From assembly GCA_905214875.1 (NCBI GenBank), contig CAJMNR010000045.1, positions 1-26,827 of the forward strand: a DNA stretch of 26,827 bases, written 5' to 3'. Position 1 is the stretch's first letter. Every line of letters begins with the position of its first letter. Made by a program: the position numbers and the translations under genes. Positions 1-7,240 of the stretch are shown here, piece after piece. Under the pieces are notes generated by a model, which was not told where the DNA came from, made no database searches, and saw only the letters and a list, made by a program, of their open reading frames with translations. Source of the stretch: an uncultured bacterium. GTDB lineage: Bacteria; Bacillota; Clostridia; Lachnospirales; Lachnospiraceae.

Positions 1-55
1 GTTAAGACACCGCCCTTTCACGGCGGTAACAGGGGTTCAAATCCCCTTAGAGTCA
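1..55 (+). tRNA. tRNA-Glu (UUC), 3' part only
   Basis: The 5' end lies outside the window. Visible are the end of the D arm, an anticodon arm with loop CTTTCAC (anticodon TTC, glutamate) closed by CCGCC/GGCGG, a short variable loop, and a T arm with stem AGGGG/CCCCT around TTCAAAT. The 3' acceptor strand TAGAGTC and discriminator A end at 55. No CCA is encoded; TAAAT follows. The anticodon stem and T loop make the identity firm. Glu-tRNA charging also matters for the GatCAB pathway further along this window. Confidence 0.93.
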
Positions 56-127
56 TAAATATTGTGGATATATACGGCTCTTTTCAAATAACAAGACCCA
101 GTATTACATACAAAGGAGAAATAAATA

Positions 128-580
128 ATGATATACAACAATGAGTTCACTAAAATCTTGCAAAATGAGTTTGCATCAATGTCGGTTTCCAATCCCCCTG
201 CAATAGATCCTAAAGCAATGGGTATAGCCGTGTCGTTGCTACGGAATGATAAAGGGATTGCTGACGATGCCCTTATTTGCATTGGCGTAATTACACATCA
301 ATTCATACAGTACTGCCACAAGAATAAGATTGTGAGCAATTATCAAGATGCAAAGAGACTCTTAGAGTCATCTTTGGCGGAATCATTTTCCGTTTCATGT
401 AATGATCCAGGGAAAATTACTTCGTCAGTTATGAATTCGGTTTACATGGAATTCTTGATGGAGGGATCATACCCAATGGAAATAACTTATAACATCAACA
501 AATGCCTATCAATCGCACAACAATATTGCGAATGGTACATCAACGAAGCTGTGAAGGCCGGATGCATAACAGCAAATTAA
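128..580 (+). CDS. hypothetical protein, 150 aa
   Basis: I do not recognise this family. The start has a good ribosome binding site (AAAGGAG, about 9 nt upstream of ATG) and the frame is closed by an intrinsic terminator about 30 nt downstream, so it is likely a real gene. The product is soluble, without signal peptide or membrane segment, and looks mostly helical with scattered cysteines (about five). It lies immediately behind tRNA-Glu, a common place for accessory genes, but no integrase or attachment repeat is convincing. It may be a small conserved clostridial protein or a remnant of an inserted element. Confidence 0.7.
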   Translation: MIYNNEFTKILQNEFASMSVSNPPAIDPKAMGIAVSLLRNDKGIADDALICIGVITHQFIQYCHKNKIVSNYQDAKRLLESSLAESFSVSCNDPGKITSSVMNSVYMEFLMEGSYPMEITYNINKCLSIAQQYCEWYINEAVKAGCITAN

Positions 581-606
581 GGTAAATCTCATATTAAATT
601 AATTAT

Positions 607-650
607 AAGCGAAGGTTTTTTTAGTAACAAAAACGCCTTCGCTTTTTTTG
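607..650 (+). terminator. intrinsic terminator after the 128-580 gene
   Basis: Stem GCGAAGG (609-615) pairs with CCTTCGC (636-642) and is followed by seven T. It extends by two A-T pairs at the base. The loop is AT-rich. Confidence 0.85.
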
Positions 651-710
651 TTGCTTTTAACAACTACTGCTTGTGCTACTCTCCGGAACACCATACTAAT
701 TACATAACAT

Positions 711-736
711 GACGCATTGGAGCAAAGCTCTGCGTC
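711..736 (+). promoter_or_regulatory. strong hairpin in the 5' leader of the 760 gene
   Basis: GACGCA (711-716) pairs with TGCGTC (731-736), and inside it GAGC pairs with GCTC around AAA; TTG is a one-sided bulge. It has no T-tract, so it is not a terminator. It ends 8 nt before the ribosome binding site of the following gene, so it may stabilise the mRNA or bind a regulator. Function is inferred only from position. Confidence 0.45.
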
Positions 737-759
737 CAACAAAAAGGAGAAAACAAACT

Positions 760-1224
760 ATGAAACATGTATATGTAAAATTTCAAACAGAAAACGGTAA
801 GGAAGTATTAGGATGTATCCCTAAAATCGCAGAAGAGCGAGCTTTAGACTTATTTAAAAATGAAAGTGAACCAGTAATTGGATTCGAACCCGTGAATGAG
901 GTAGTTAGTTCAGAAGATTATGAAATGAATTTAAAGGCAAACTGGCGTGAAGGAGAACGCATTAATAGATATTTCGAACACGTATGCTACAACTGGTATA
1001 GCATTTATGGAAAATGTATCGGCACTGTTATGCTGCAGTTCGATTTTGACAAAGAAATCATGTATGCAAATGGAAGAAAGTATAAAGTAGAGAAAGATAT
1101 GAAAAGAAAATACGTCCATAAAGTAATGAAGACAAAGGTTAAAGCAATTGACGGTATTAATAGAAAAGAAGTTATCTCTTTGTGGATAACTTCTTTTTTG
1201 TGTAGAAAACGCTTTATACAATGA
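760..1224 (+). CDS. hypothetical protein, 154 aa
   Basis: Family not recognised. I chose the ATG at 760 because AAAGGAGA lies 9 nt upstream; a frame-compatible ATG at 709 would put the hairpin at 711-736 inside the gene and has no binding site. The N-terminal part reads like a beta-rich segment (MKHVYVKFQTENGKEVLG) and the middle is rich in aromatic and charged residues. No signal peptide or membrane helix is evident. The last roughly 20 codons run across a perfect intrinsic terminator (1164-1199), so the C-terminal tail may be an accident of a lost upstream stop codon. Its neighbour at 128-580 is also unrecognised. Confidence 0.6.
   Translation: MKHVYVKFQTENGKEVLGCIPKIAEERALDLFKNESEPVIGFEPVNEVVSSEDYEMNLKANWREGERINRYFEHVCYNWYSIYGKCIGTVMLQFDFDKEIMYANGRKYKVEKDMKRKYVHKVMKTKVKAIDGINRKEVISLWITSFLCRKRFIQ
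1164..1199 (+). terminator. intrinsic terminator inside the 3' end of the 760-1224 frame
   Basis: GAAGTTATC (1168-1176) pairs with GATAACTTC (1185-1193), extended by four A-T pairs, 8-nt loop, then a run of T. The stop codon of the overlapping reading frame lies about 25 nt beyond the T-tract. Confidence 0.85.
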
Positions 1225-1275
1225 TTTGTCAGCAGAAAGGAATGTTGAATTCCTTTGTGGTTTGTATGGATTTTG

Positions 1276-2064
1276 TTATGGCCGTTTTAGATGCTGGCGA
1301 CCCTCTTGATCCATCTTATATTCGTCTTTATAGATTAAGTCGCTAATCTTTACAAGCTCATAGCCTTTCTCCTGCAAGCCTTTGATTACCGAAGGAAGGG
1401 CTTCTAGTGTATGCTTACCACCATTATGGAATAGGATAATGGAGCCGTTGCCAAGATGCTTGTCATTTAGAACACGGTTTGTAATTGTCTTTGCATCATA
1501 ATCCTTCCAGTCTAAAGAATCTATGTCCCATTGGATGCAGTAGTAGTTCATTTCATCGGTAGATTCCAATAACGTATTGTTATAATCGCCAAATGGTGGA
1601 CGAAATAGTTTTATATCAATCCCTACTAATTGCTTTATTTTATCATGTGGGGTCTTTAGTTCTTGCAGGCATTCGTCTTTGCTTAATTGAGACATCTGTT
1701 TGTGGGTTTCGCTATGGTTTCCTAAATCATGTCCAGCCTTGTAGATATTCTTAACGTCTTCCGGATATTTTTCAATCCATCCCCCAGTCAGAAAGAAGGA
1801 GGCTTTGACCTGATAGGTATCCAAGCAGTCCAAAAGACCTTGTGTCTGTTCGTTTCCCCATGCGGCATCAAAGCTGATGGCTACTTGTTTTTTGTCGGTA
1901 TCTACACAGTAAATGGGAAGTCTTCGTTCGGTGGAATGATTGGTTACAGTAATGGCATTTGGCACATATTGCATACCTATTCCAAAAATCGCAATCGTTG
2001 AAAGTACCGCGATTCCTACCTTGATAAAGCTTTTGAGTTTTTCTTTTTCTTCGTCCAGATTCAT
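1276..2064 (-). CDS. polysaccharide deacetylase, PdaB/YlxY-like, membrane anchored
   Basis: A 262-aa NodB-homology carbohydrate esterase (CE4), expected to remove acetyl groups from peptidoglycan or a related polymer outside the membrane. A single membrane anchor spans about residues 14-33. NodB motifs appear in order: FDAAWGN (65-71, the first motif in the sporulation PdaB-like form rather than TFDDGP), HSETH (117-121, metal-binding histidines), RPPFGDY (155-161), WDIDSLDW (179-186) and LFHNGG (211-216). I chose the ATG at 2064 rather than the in-frame GTG at 2073 because AGGTG lies 6-7 nt before it. The variant first motif resembles Bacillus PdaB, which acts in spore cortex maintenance; a spore role here is inference. 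It stands alone, divergent from the hydrolase gene. Confidence 0.9.
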   Translation of the reverse strand: MNLDEEKEKLKSFIKVGIAVLSTIAIFGIGMQYVPNAITVTNHSTERRLPIYCVDTDKKQVAISFDAAWGNEQTQGLLDCLDTYQVKASFFLTGGWIEKYPEDVKNIYKAGHDLGNHSETHKQMSQLSKDECLQELKTPHDKIKQLVGIDIKLFRPPFGDYNNTLLESTDEMNYYCIQWDIDSLDWKDYDAKTITNRVLNDKHLGNGSIILFHNGGKHTLEALPSVIKGLQEKGYELVKISDLIYKDEYKMDQEGRQHLKRP

Positions 2065-2227
2065 GAGATACACCTGTTAAGACTGTTTTTATAATATATT
2101 TTCAGACAGGCACTTTTATTCCATGTGGTAATATTTGGTTAAAAAAATTAGTCTATTGGAGTGGTAGACTTTGGTCGATAAATATGTTGGGATGTCAATA
2201 ATTATAAATAATAGAAAGAGGAAGTGT

Positions 2228-3331
2228 ATGTTGAAACAAAAGAAACTAAGACTAAGTATACTTTTAGTATGCATTTGTGCTTTAGTAGGAATTGGAGTTT
2301 TAGCGTGTTCTGAGAAAACATTGGAGGTGCCAGAGAAACGTCAGGCACTTGACATGAGCTTAACTAATAATGAGTTTTATTTATCAGAAGATACATATTC
2401 TGAGTGTATACAAAATGAGGTAGAACCGTATCTAAAAACTCGTATGACAGAAGGAACGGTAAAGAATGGAGACATTTCTTTAGCTTATCGTATCTACAAA
2501 GCAGAAGGTGCGAAGAAGAGTATTGTTATTAGTCATGGATTTACAGAATATATGGATAAGTACAATGAGGTAATCTACTATTACTTAAAAGGTGGATACG
2601 ATGTTTATATGATGGAGCATCGTGGTCATGGAGATTCGACGAGAGAAGTAGAAGATACGTCACTTGTCTATGTAGATTCCTTTGATGATTATCAAAGTGA
2701 TTTTAAAACATTTATGGACGAAATCGTTGTTAAGGATAATGGAAACAAGCCAATGTATTTATTCGCTCACTCAATGGGTGGGGCGATTGCAACAAGATTT
2801 ATTGAGGACAATCAAGGGTATTTTAAAGCAGCAGTTTTATCTTCGCCAATGCTTGATGTAAATACAGGATCTGTCCCAGAAGCAATTGCAAATACGTTAT
2901 CAAAGGCAATGGCATTGATTGGAAAAGGAAAGTCTTATGTACTTGGCTATGGTCCTTACGACGATACTTATGATTTTGAAGGAAGTTCTTCTTCAAGTAA
3001 GGTTCGTTATGAGTATTATCGCAGCAAAGAACTTGAGAGTGAAAAGCATCAAGGAAATGCGGCTTCTTATGCATGGTTAAAGGCAGCAATTGCTGAAACA
3101 AAGACCATTACAAGCGAAGCGAATGTAAAGAAAATTGAAATTCCAGTTCTTTTATTCCAGGCAGAAAATGATAGCTTAGTAGAGGCTAATGGCTTATACA
3201 AACTTGCAAATGCTATGGATAACATTGAATTCGTATACGTAGAAGGAAGTAAACATCAAGTTTGGTCAACAGAAAATGATATTATGATTCCTTATTTTAA
3301 TACGATTTTTAATTTCTTAGAGAAACACTAA
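2228..3331 (+). CDS. alpha/beta hydrolase, lysophospholipase / monoacylglycerol lipase type, probable lipoprotein
   Basis: A 367-aa serine hydrolase of the Hydrolase_4 (serine aminopeptidase S33) group, likely cleaving ester bonds in monoacylglycerols or lysophospholipids. A hydrophobic N-terminus ends in a lipobox-like VLAC with Cys27, suggesting a lipoprotein on the outer face of the membrane. The oxyanion region is HGFTEY (103-108), the nucleophile elbow AHSMGG holds Ser182, and the probable acid and histidine are Asp315 (QAENDSL) and His343 (GSKHQVW). Start at 2228 is supported by AGAGGAAG just upstream; an earlier in-frame start at 2171 has none. It ends at a bidirectional terminator shared with the convergent gene. 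Substrate is not readable from sequence. Confidence 0.88.
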   Translation: MLKQKKLRLSILLVCICALVGIGVLACSEKTLEVPEKRQALDMSLTNNEFYLSEDTYSECIQNEVEPYLKTRMTEGTVKNGDISLAYRIYKAEGAKKSIVISHGFTEYMDKYNEVIYYYLKGGYDVYMMEHRGHGDSTREVEDTSLVYVDSFDDYQSDFKTFMDEIVVKDNGNKPMYLFAHSMGGAIATRFIEDNQGYFKAAVLSSPMLDVNTGSVPEAIANTLSKAMALIGKGKSYVLGYGPYDDTYDFEGSSSSSKVRYEYYRSKELESEKHQGNAASYAWLKAAIAETKTITSEANVKKIEIPVLLFQAENDSLVEANGLYKLANAMDNIEFVYVEGSKHQVWSTENDIMIPYFNTIFNFLEKH

Positions 3332-3371
3332 AAAAGAAGTAGCTCAATTTTCATTGGGCTGCTTCTTTTTT
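3331..3371. terminator. bidirectional intrinsic terminator between convergent genes
   Basis: GAAGTAGCTCAAT (3336-3348) pairs with ATTGGGCTGCTTC (3353-3365) using two G-U pairs, with A5-6 before and T6 after, so it can act on both strands. It overlaps the stop codon of the minus-strand gene ending at 3344. Confidence 0.88.
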
Positions 3372-3988
3372 GATTTATGGGTCTTAGTAATATGGATGAA
3401 GACCGGAGCTATAAAAAGTAAGAGGATCATGACGATAATTATTTTTATAAGCAAGGTCCTTGTACGGGTATTTAGTTTGGTAGAGGCTTTTTGGAGTGCT
3501 TCCACGCCTGCTATCTTTTGTTGGTCTGGTTCACTGAGTGCATTTATTTCTCGAAGTAGTCTATTGATGATTTCACGATCTTTTGAAGAAGCACGCTCGA
3601 TCTCAAAATAATAGACATTCAGATCTTTGTTTATTTGTGCAATCTTGACTTTGGATGCTTCGATGGAAGCCTTTCGCTGCTCTAAGTCATGAAGTAAGTC
3701 GTCATAAGTCAAATGCCGATTCGCGGCTAAATGAAATTGATCACGATTGGTATGCTGTAGCTTGTTAAGAAGAGTTAACACGGTATCATAGTCATCAACA
3801 GCCGTTGGCGTCTGCATGGATAGATAAGTCGTGTAATCTTTTTCAGTAAACAGTGGGTCTGCTGGAGTGGCAGTGGGTGTGCTGGAATCTATTTTTTCTG
3901 CGTGAGCGGTTGCAGGTATGTAAAGAGTCGATAAGAAGCAGAACAGTATTAGAAACAGCATAATACGAGGGGAGTGTTTCTTGAACAT
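3344..3988 (-). CDS. secreted coiled-coil protein with C-terminal membrane anchor, function unknown
   Basis: A 214-aa protein with a clear signal peptide (hydrophobic residues about 9-27, then ATAHAEK), a Ser/Thr/Pro-rich linker, a helical region of about residues 60-170 with coiled-coil character (QRKASIEASKVKIAQINKDL and following), and a single C-terminal membrane helix (about 183-203) followed by a Lys-rich tail KSKKKQ. That topology places the helical domain outside the cell with both ends at the membrane. I do not recognise the family. The ribosome binding site AAAGGA is about 15 nt from the ATG, longer than usual. It converges with the lipase gene. Confidence 0.75.
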   Translation of the reverse strand: MFKKHSPRIMLFLILFCFLSTLYIPATAHAEKIDSSTPTATPADPLFTEKDYTTYLSMQTPTAVDDYDTVLTLLNKLQHTNRDQFHLAANRHLTYDDLLHDLEQRKASIEASKVKIAQINKDLNVYYFEIERASSKDREIINRLLREINALSEPDQQKIAGVEALQKASTKLNTRTRTLLIKIIIVMILLLFIAPVFIHITKTHKSKKKQPNEN

Positions 3989-4158
3989 ATTTGGACAGAT
4001 TTTTCCTTTCTATAATAGAATGTGATTGTTATTTTATTAATCTTAGTGATTATATAATACTAAAAATTTATTTGCAATAAAATAGGGTCATTTATCATAA
4101 AAAATATCATAAAAAGGCAGATATACAAGCTATATGGCGATATGAAGGAGGAATACTC

Positions 4159-4187
4159 TTGACAAATATATGGCAGATTGTTATTAT
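4159..4187 (+). promoter_or_regulatory. candidate sigma-A promoter for glnA
   Basis: TTGACA (4159-4164), 17-bp spacer, TATTAT (4182-4187): an almost consensus housekeeping promoter. Predicted start near 4194, only a few bases before the leader terminator hairpin. The same bases also read as a short ORF with a strong ribosome binding site (4159-4221), so the two interpretations compete. Confidence 0.6.
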
Positions 4188-4221
4188 GAAAATAACTCGG
4201 GCAAAGACGCATAAGCAGTAG
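4159..4221 (+). CDS. possible 20-codon leader peptide upstream of glnA
   Basis: AAGGAGG (4145-4151) lies 7 nt before a TTG codon opening a 20-codon frame (TTG, ACA, AAT ... AAG, CAG, TAG). Its stop codon falls in the loop of the leader terminator, and the last sense codon is CAG (Gln); another CAG is codon 6. If transcription begins further upstream, translation of this frame would run through the 5' arm of the terminator, the geometry expected of translation-dependent attenuation. No convincing upstream promoter was found, and the TTGACA at its start may simply be a -35 box. Confidence 0.3.
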   Translation: MTNIWQIVIMKITRAKTHKQ

Positions 4222-4238
4222 CGTACTTTGCCCTTTTT
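4198..4238 (+). terminator. leader terminator (attenuator) upstream of glnA
   Basis: GGGCAAAGACGC (4199-4210) pairs with GCGTACTTTGCCC (4221-4233) with one bulged A, followed by six T. It lies between the candidate promoter and glnA (start 4354), so it must be bypassed for glnA expression. The downstream gene encodes an ANTAR-domain protein, a family that antiterminates leaders of nitrogen genes; control of this terminator by that protein is inference. I did not find the paired hexaloop hairpins typical of ANTAR targets. The remaining leader (4240-4350) holds a further imperfect hairpin, TTCAT/ATGAA with GGAA/TTCC inside. Confidence 0.75.
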
Positions 4239-4353
4239 TAGTTCATAGGAAATTGCACTGTGCGTATTCCTTCATGAATTAAAAAAGGCTTTCTGAAAAC
4301 GGATAGCCAAGATGCATTTTATAGATTAATTAGATTAATTAGGGAGCGATGGT

Positions 4354-5679
4354 ATGAGTAAATACACAAAACAAGATATCATTAGACTTGTAGAAGAAGA
4401 AGACGTTGAGTTTATTCGCCTACAGTTTGTTGACATTTTTGGCATGCTGAAAAACATGGCAGTTACAACAAGTCAGCTAGAAAAAGTATTGAATAATGAA
4501 TGCTTATTTGACTGCGGCGCGATAGAAGGTTTCGCAGGAACAGAACGACCAGAACTATATTTATATCCAGACTTAGATACATTTGAGATTTTTCCATGGA
4601 GACCTCAACAAGGAAAGGTAGCACGTTTCCTATGTGATGTATATACTCCAGAGGGAGAACCATTTGATGGTGACTCCAGAAGAATTTTGAAAAATGTAAT
4701 TAAGCAGGCAGCGGATATGGGCTATGATTTTGACATCGGTCCAGAATGTGAATTCTTCTTATTTGACTTGGATGAACAAGGACAAATTACAACGAATACT
4801 TCAGAAAAAGGCGCTTATTTTGACATTGGGCCAATCGATAGTGGTGAAAATGCAAGACGTGAAATGATTCTTATGTTAGAAGACATGGGATTTGAAATCA
4901 CTTCTTCCTTCCATGCAGATTCTCCAGGACAACATGAAGTAGATTTTAAATATGATAGTGTTTTACAATCCGCAGACAACATTGTGACATTTAAGTTAGT
5001 TGTTCGTACGGTTGCAAGAAGACATGGATTGCATGCAACCTTTATGCCTAAGCCAAAGACACAGGCAAAAGGAAGCGGAATGCATATTAATATGGCCATG
5101 TACAAAGATGGAAAGGATATGTTTAAAGGAGACGACCAAGGTCTTAGCAAAGAAGCAAAAAGCTTTATTGCAGGAATTTTAGAACATGCAAAAGGTATGT
5201 CTTTAATTACAAATCCAATCGTTAATTCTTATAAACGTCTTGTTCCAGGATATGAAGCTCCTGTTTATATTGGATGGTCAAAGGAAAACTTAAGTCCACT
5301 CATTCGAATTCCAACTGTTAAAAATGGAACGAGAAAGATTGAGCTTAGAAGTCCGGACTGCGCAGCAAATCCTTATCTTGCATTAGCGGTCGTATTGGCA
5401 GCAGGGCTTGACGGAATTAGAAGAAATCTTGAAGCACCAGAATCAATCAATATGGATTTACGTGCAGTTAGTGAGAATGTGATAGAGGAATTACAAATTG
5501 ATACACTTCCATCTACTTTAGGAGAGGCAATTGAAGCGTTCGAAGCAGATGGCTATATCACTGAAATACTTGGCGAGCATTTGGCACATAAGTACCTTGA
5601 ATCCAAGAAAAAAGAATGGGTTTCTTACACACGACAAGTATCTCCTTGGGAAATTGATGAATATTTAGAGCGCGTTTAG
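4354..5679 (+). CDS. glnA: type I glutamine synthetase (divergent active site)
   Basis: A 441-aa GSI-alpha-length enzyme expected to make glutamine from glutamate, ammonium and ATP as a cytosolic dodecamer. Recognisable blocks: GPECEFFLF (129-137), GENARRE (164-170), PGQHEVDFKY (191-200), GSGMHIN (240-246), NSYKRLVPGYEAP (291-303), SPLIRIP (314-320), LRSPDCAANPYLAL (331-344). Compared with Bacillus and typical clostridial GlnA as I remember them, several near-invariant active-site positions differ: DCGA (53-56) for DGSS, FHA (186-188) for HHE, KGSG for NGSG, NLSPLIR for NRSPLIR, and Gly62 where Bacillus GlnA has the feedback-inhibition Arg62. The scaffold is intact, so it is either a clade variant or a specialised paralogue. 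The start is supported by AGGGAG upstream. It is followed 51 nt later by the ANTAR gene, probably in one operon. Confidence 0.9.
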   Translation: MSKYTKQDIIRLVEEEDVEFIRLQFVDIFGMLKNMAVTTSQLEKVLNNECLFDCGAIEGFAGTERPELYLYPDLDTFEIFPWRPQQGKVARFLCDVYTPEGEPFDGDSRRILKNVIKQAADMGYDFDIGPECEFFLFDLDEQGQITTNTSEKGAYFDIGPIDSGENARREMILMLEDMGFEITSSFHADSPGQHEVDFKYDSVLQSADNIVTFKLVVRTVARRHGLHATFMPKPKTQAKGSGMHINMAMYKDGKDMFKGDDQGLSKEAKSFIAGILEHAKGMSLITNPIVNSYKRLVPGYEAPVYIGWSKENLSPLIRIPTVKNGTRKIELRSPDCAANPYLALAVVLAAGLDGIRRNLEAPESINMDLRAVSENVIEELQIDTLPSTLGEAIEAFEADGYITEILGEHLAHKYLESKKKEWVSYTRQVSPWEIDEYLERV

Positions 5680-5730
5680 CTTCTAATTTTATAAAACATC
5701 AGAAAGAATGGCATGGAGGTGTGTAGCTAA

Positions 5731-6285
5731 GTGTTAAGTATTATCGTCGCATTTCCTAAAGCGGAAGATGCGAAAAATATACGAAATGTTCTTTTGCGAA
5801 ATGGCTTCGAAGTCACAGCTACCTGCACTTCCGGAGCACAGGTAGTAACGATGGCAAATGAGTTAGACGGAGGTATCGTCTTGTGCGGCTATCGTTTTAA
5901 AGATATGCATTATCTTGAGCTACATAATTATTTACCTGTTGGCTTTGAAATGTTATTAGTGGCTTCTCCTGCAAAATTAGGGGAAGTTACTAATAATAGC
6001 ATTGTTTGCTTAAATATGCCGATTAGGATGAATGATCTTCTTAATACGATTCAGATGATGTCCTATAATTATTATCGGCGTTTGAAGAAACAAAAGGCAC
6101 TCGAGAGTAAAAAGCCAAAATGTCGTAGCGAGAGGGATAGAGAGACCATTAATAAGGCCAAGGTCTTATTGATGGAAAGAAATAATTTGACAGAAGAAGA
6201 AGCTCATAGATACATTCAAAAGACAAGCATGGATAGTGGAACCAATATGGTGGAGACAGCAGAGATGCTACTTGCACTCATGTAA
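5731..6285 (+). CDS. ANTAR-domain antiterminator with receiver-like N-terminus
   Basis: A 184-aa AmiR/NasR-type protein. Residues 1-115 fold like a response-regulator receiver, but the region where the phosphorylated Asp should be reads GGIVLCGY (47-54), so it probably cannot be phosphorylated. A basic linker (117-136) leads to a C-terminal three-helix ANTAR domain with the typical KAKVLLMERNNLTEEEAHR (142-160) and a TAEMLL end. ANTAR domains bind paired hairpins in leader RNA and prevent termination. Clostridial ANTAR genes commonly sit next to glnA, as here, and the glnA leader carries a terminator. It uses a GTG start with GGAGGTG 9 nt upstream. The signal it responds to, and whether it acts on this leader, are inferred. 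Confidence 0.85.
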   Translation: MLSIIVAFPKAEDAKNIRNVLLRNGFEVTATCTSGAQVVTMANELDGGIVLCGYRFKDMHYLELHNYLPVGFEMLLVASPAKLGEVTNNSIVCLNMPIRMNDLLNTIQMMSYNYYRRLKKQKALESKKPKCRSERDRETINKAKVLLMERNNLTEEEAHRYIQKTSMDSGTNMVETAEMLLALM

Positions 6286-6291
6286 GTCACA

Positions 6292-6339
6292 ACTGCCAAG
6301 CATTTCGAGTATATTAATAACAAGGAATTGCTTGGTGGT
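6292..6339 (+). promoter_or_regulatory. hairpin covering the dapF ribosome binding site
   Basis: ACTGCCAAGCA (6292-6302) can pair with TGCTTGGTGGT (6329-6339): 11 pairs with two G-U, loop 26 nt. The 3' arm contains GGTGG, the only plausible ribosome binding site for the ATG at 6346. No T-tract follows, so it is not a normal terminator. A translational control role is inference. Confidence 0.4.
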
Positions 6340-6345
6340 CATTGT

Positions 6346-7191
6346 ATGAAGTTTACGAAAATGCATGGTTGTGGAAATGATTATATATTTATTAATTGTA
6401 TTTATGAAAAAGTGATCAATCCAGAAAAGTTAAGTAGATATCTAAGTGACAGGCATCTTGGAATTGGAGCGGATGGGCTTGTCCTAATTGGTGACAGTTT
6501 AGTTGCGGATTATAGTATGCGTATGTACAACCCTGATGGGTCAGTAGGCGAGATGTGCGGAAATGCACTTAGATGTATTGGAAAATATGTTTATGAATCA
6601 AAAATGACATCAAAAACAACAGTTACAGTAGAGACAATGGCAGGGGTTAAGACGTTATTCTTGACGGTACATCAGGAGAAAGTCGTTGAAGTTATGGTCG
6701 ATATGGGAAAACCTGTATTAGAGGCTTACGACATTCCTGTAGTCAGTGAAATGTCTGTGGTCAAGGATGAAGAAATTACAGTATTAGACCGTTCTTTTTT
6801 CATTACTTGTGTATCCATCGGTAATCCCCATGCCGTTGTCTTTGTTGATCATGTGGCAGGTTTTCCTGTTGCAAAATATGGATTGCCAATGGAACATAAC
6901 CTTAAGTTCCCAAATCGAATCAATGTAGAGTTTGTACAAATACTAGATCGTAATAATATCAAAATGAGAATCTGGGAAAGAGGGACTGGTGAGACGCTTG
7001 CCTGCGGTTCTGGTACAGCGGCGGCTGTAGTGGCTGGAATCATCACAGGGCGTTTGGATGACGATGTAATCGTGCATTGTCAGGGAGGAATACTAAAGGT
7101 TCGTTATGACAGAGAGACAAATGAAATCTATCTTTCAGGTCCGGCCAAGAAAGTCTTTGATGGAAAAATCAATATTTCGGATATTTATTAG
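6346..7191 (+). CDS. dapF: diaminopimelate epimerase
   Basis: A 281-aa PLP-independent epimerase converting LL- to meso-diaminopimelate for lysine and peptidoglycan synthesis in the cytosol. It begins MKFTKMHGCGNDY, the family's usual opening, which fixes the start at 6346. Both catalytic cysteines are present: Cys71 in GEMCGNALRC (69-77) and Cys220 in GTGETLACGSG (213-223). SIGNPHAV (157-164) and the substrate-binding WERGTGE (210-216) also match. Length is normal for the family (about 275-285). It follows the ANTAR gene by 60 nt. The leader can fold over its weak ribosome binding site. Confidence 0.97.
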   Translation: MKFTKMHGCGNDYIFINCIYEKVINPEKLSRYLSDRHLGIGADGLVLIGDSLVADYSMRMYNPDGSVGEMCGNALRCIGKYVYESKMTSKTTVTVETMAGVKTLFLTVHQEKVVEVMVDMGKPVLEAYDIPVVSEMSVVKDEEITVLDRSFFITCVSIGNPHAVVFVDHVAGFPVAKYGLPMEHNLKFPNRINVEFVQILDRNNIKMRIWERGTGETLACGSGTAAAVVAGIITGRLDDDVIVHCQGGILKVRYDRETNEIYLSGPAKKVFDGKINISDIY

Positions 7192-7240
7192 GTGTAAAGA
7201 ATTGGACACCTTGGCTTATGCATAAGATGTAATAAGCGAC

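Noticed and set aside
46..371. CTTAGAGTCAT at the tRNA-Glu 3' end (46-56) recurs at 361-371, as an attachment-site duplication would
   Set aside because: Only 11 bp, the second copy is inside an apparently intact coding frame, and no integrase or phage gene is present. Chance or codon use explains it as well.
709..1224. Longer start at 709 for the second hypothetical gene
   Set aside because: The added 17 codons coincide with a strong hairpin and have no ribosome binding site; 760 has a good one.
1729..2001. 90-aa open frame opposite the deacetylase gene
   Set aside because: Shadow of the NodB-domain gene, whose motifs are all intact on the minus strand.
3989..4158. Second promoter and hairpins (ATATA-CAAGC-TATAT) upstream of the glnA promoter as ANTAR target
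   Set aside because: Stem is short and AT-only, the loop is five not six bases, and no consensus promoter precedes it.
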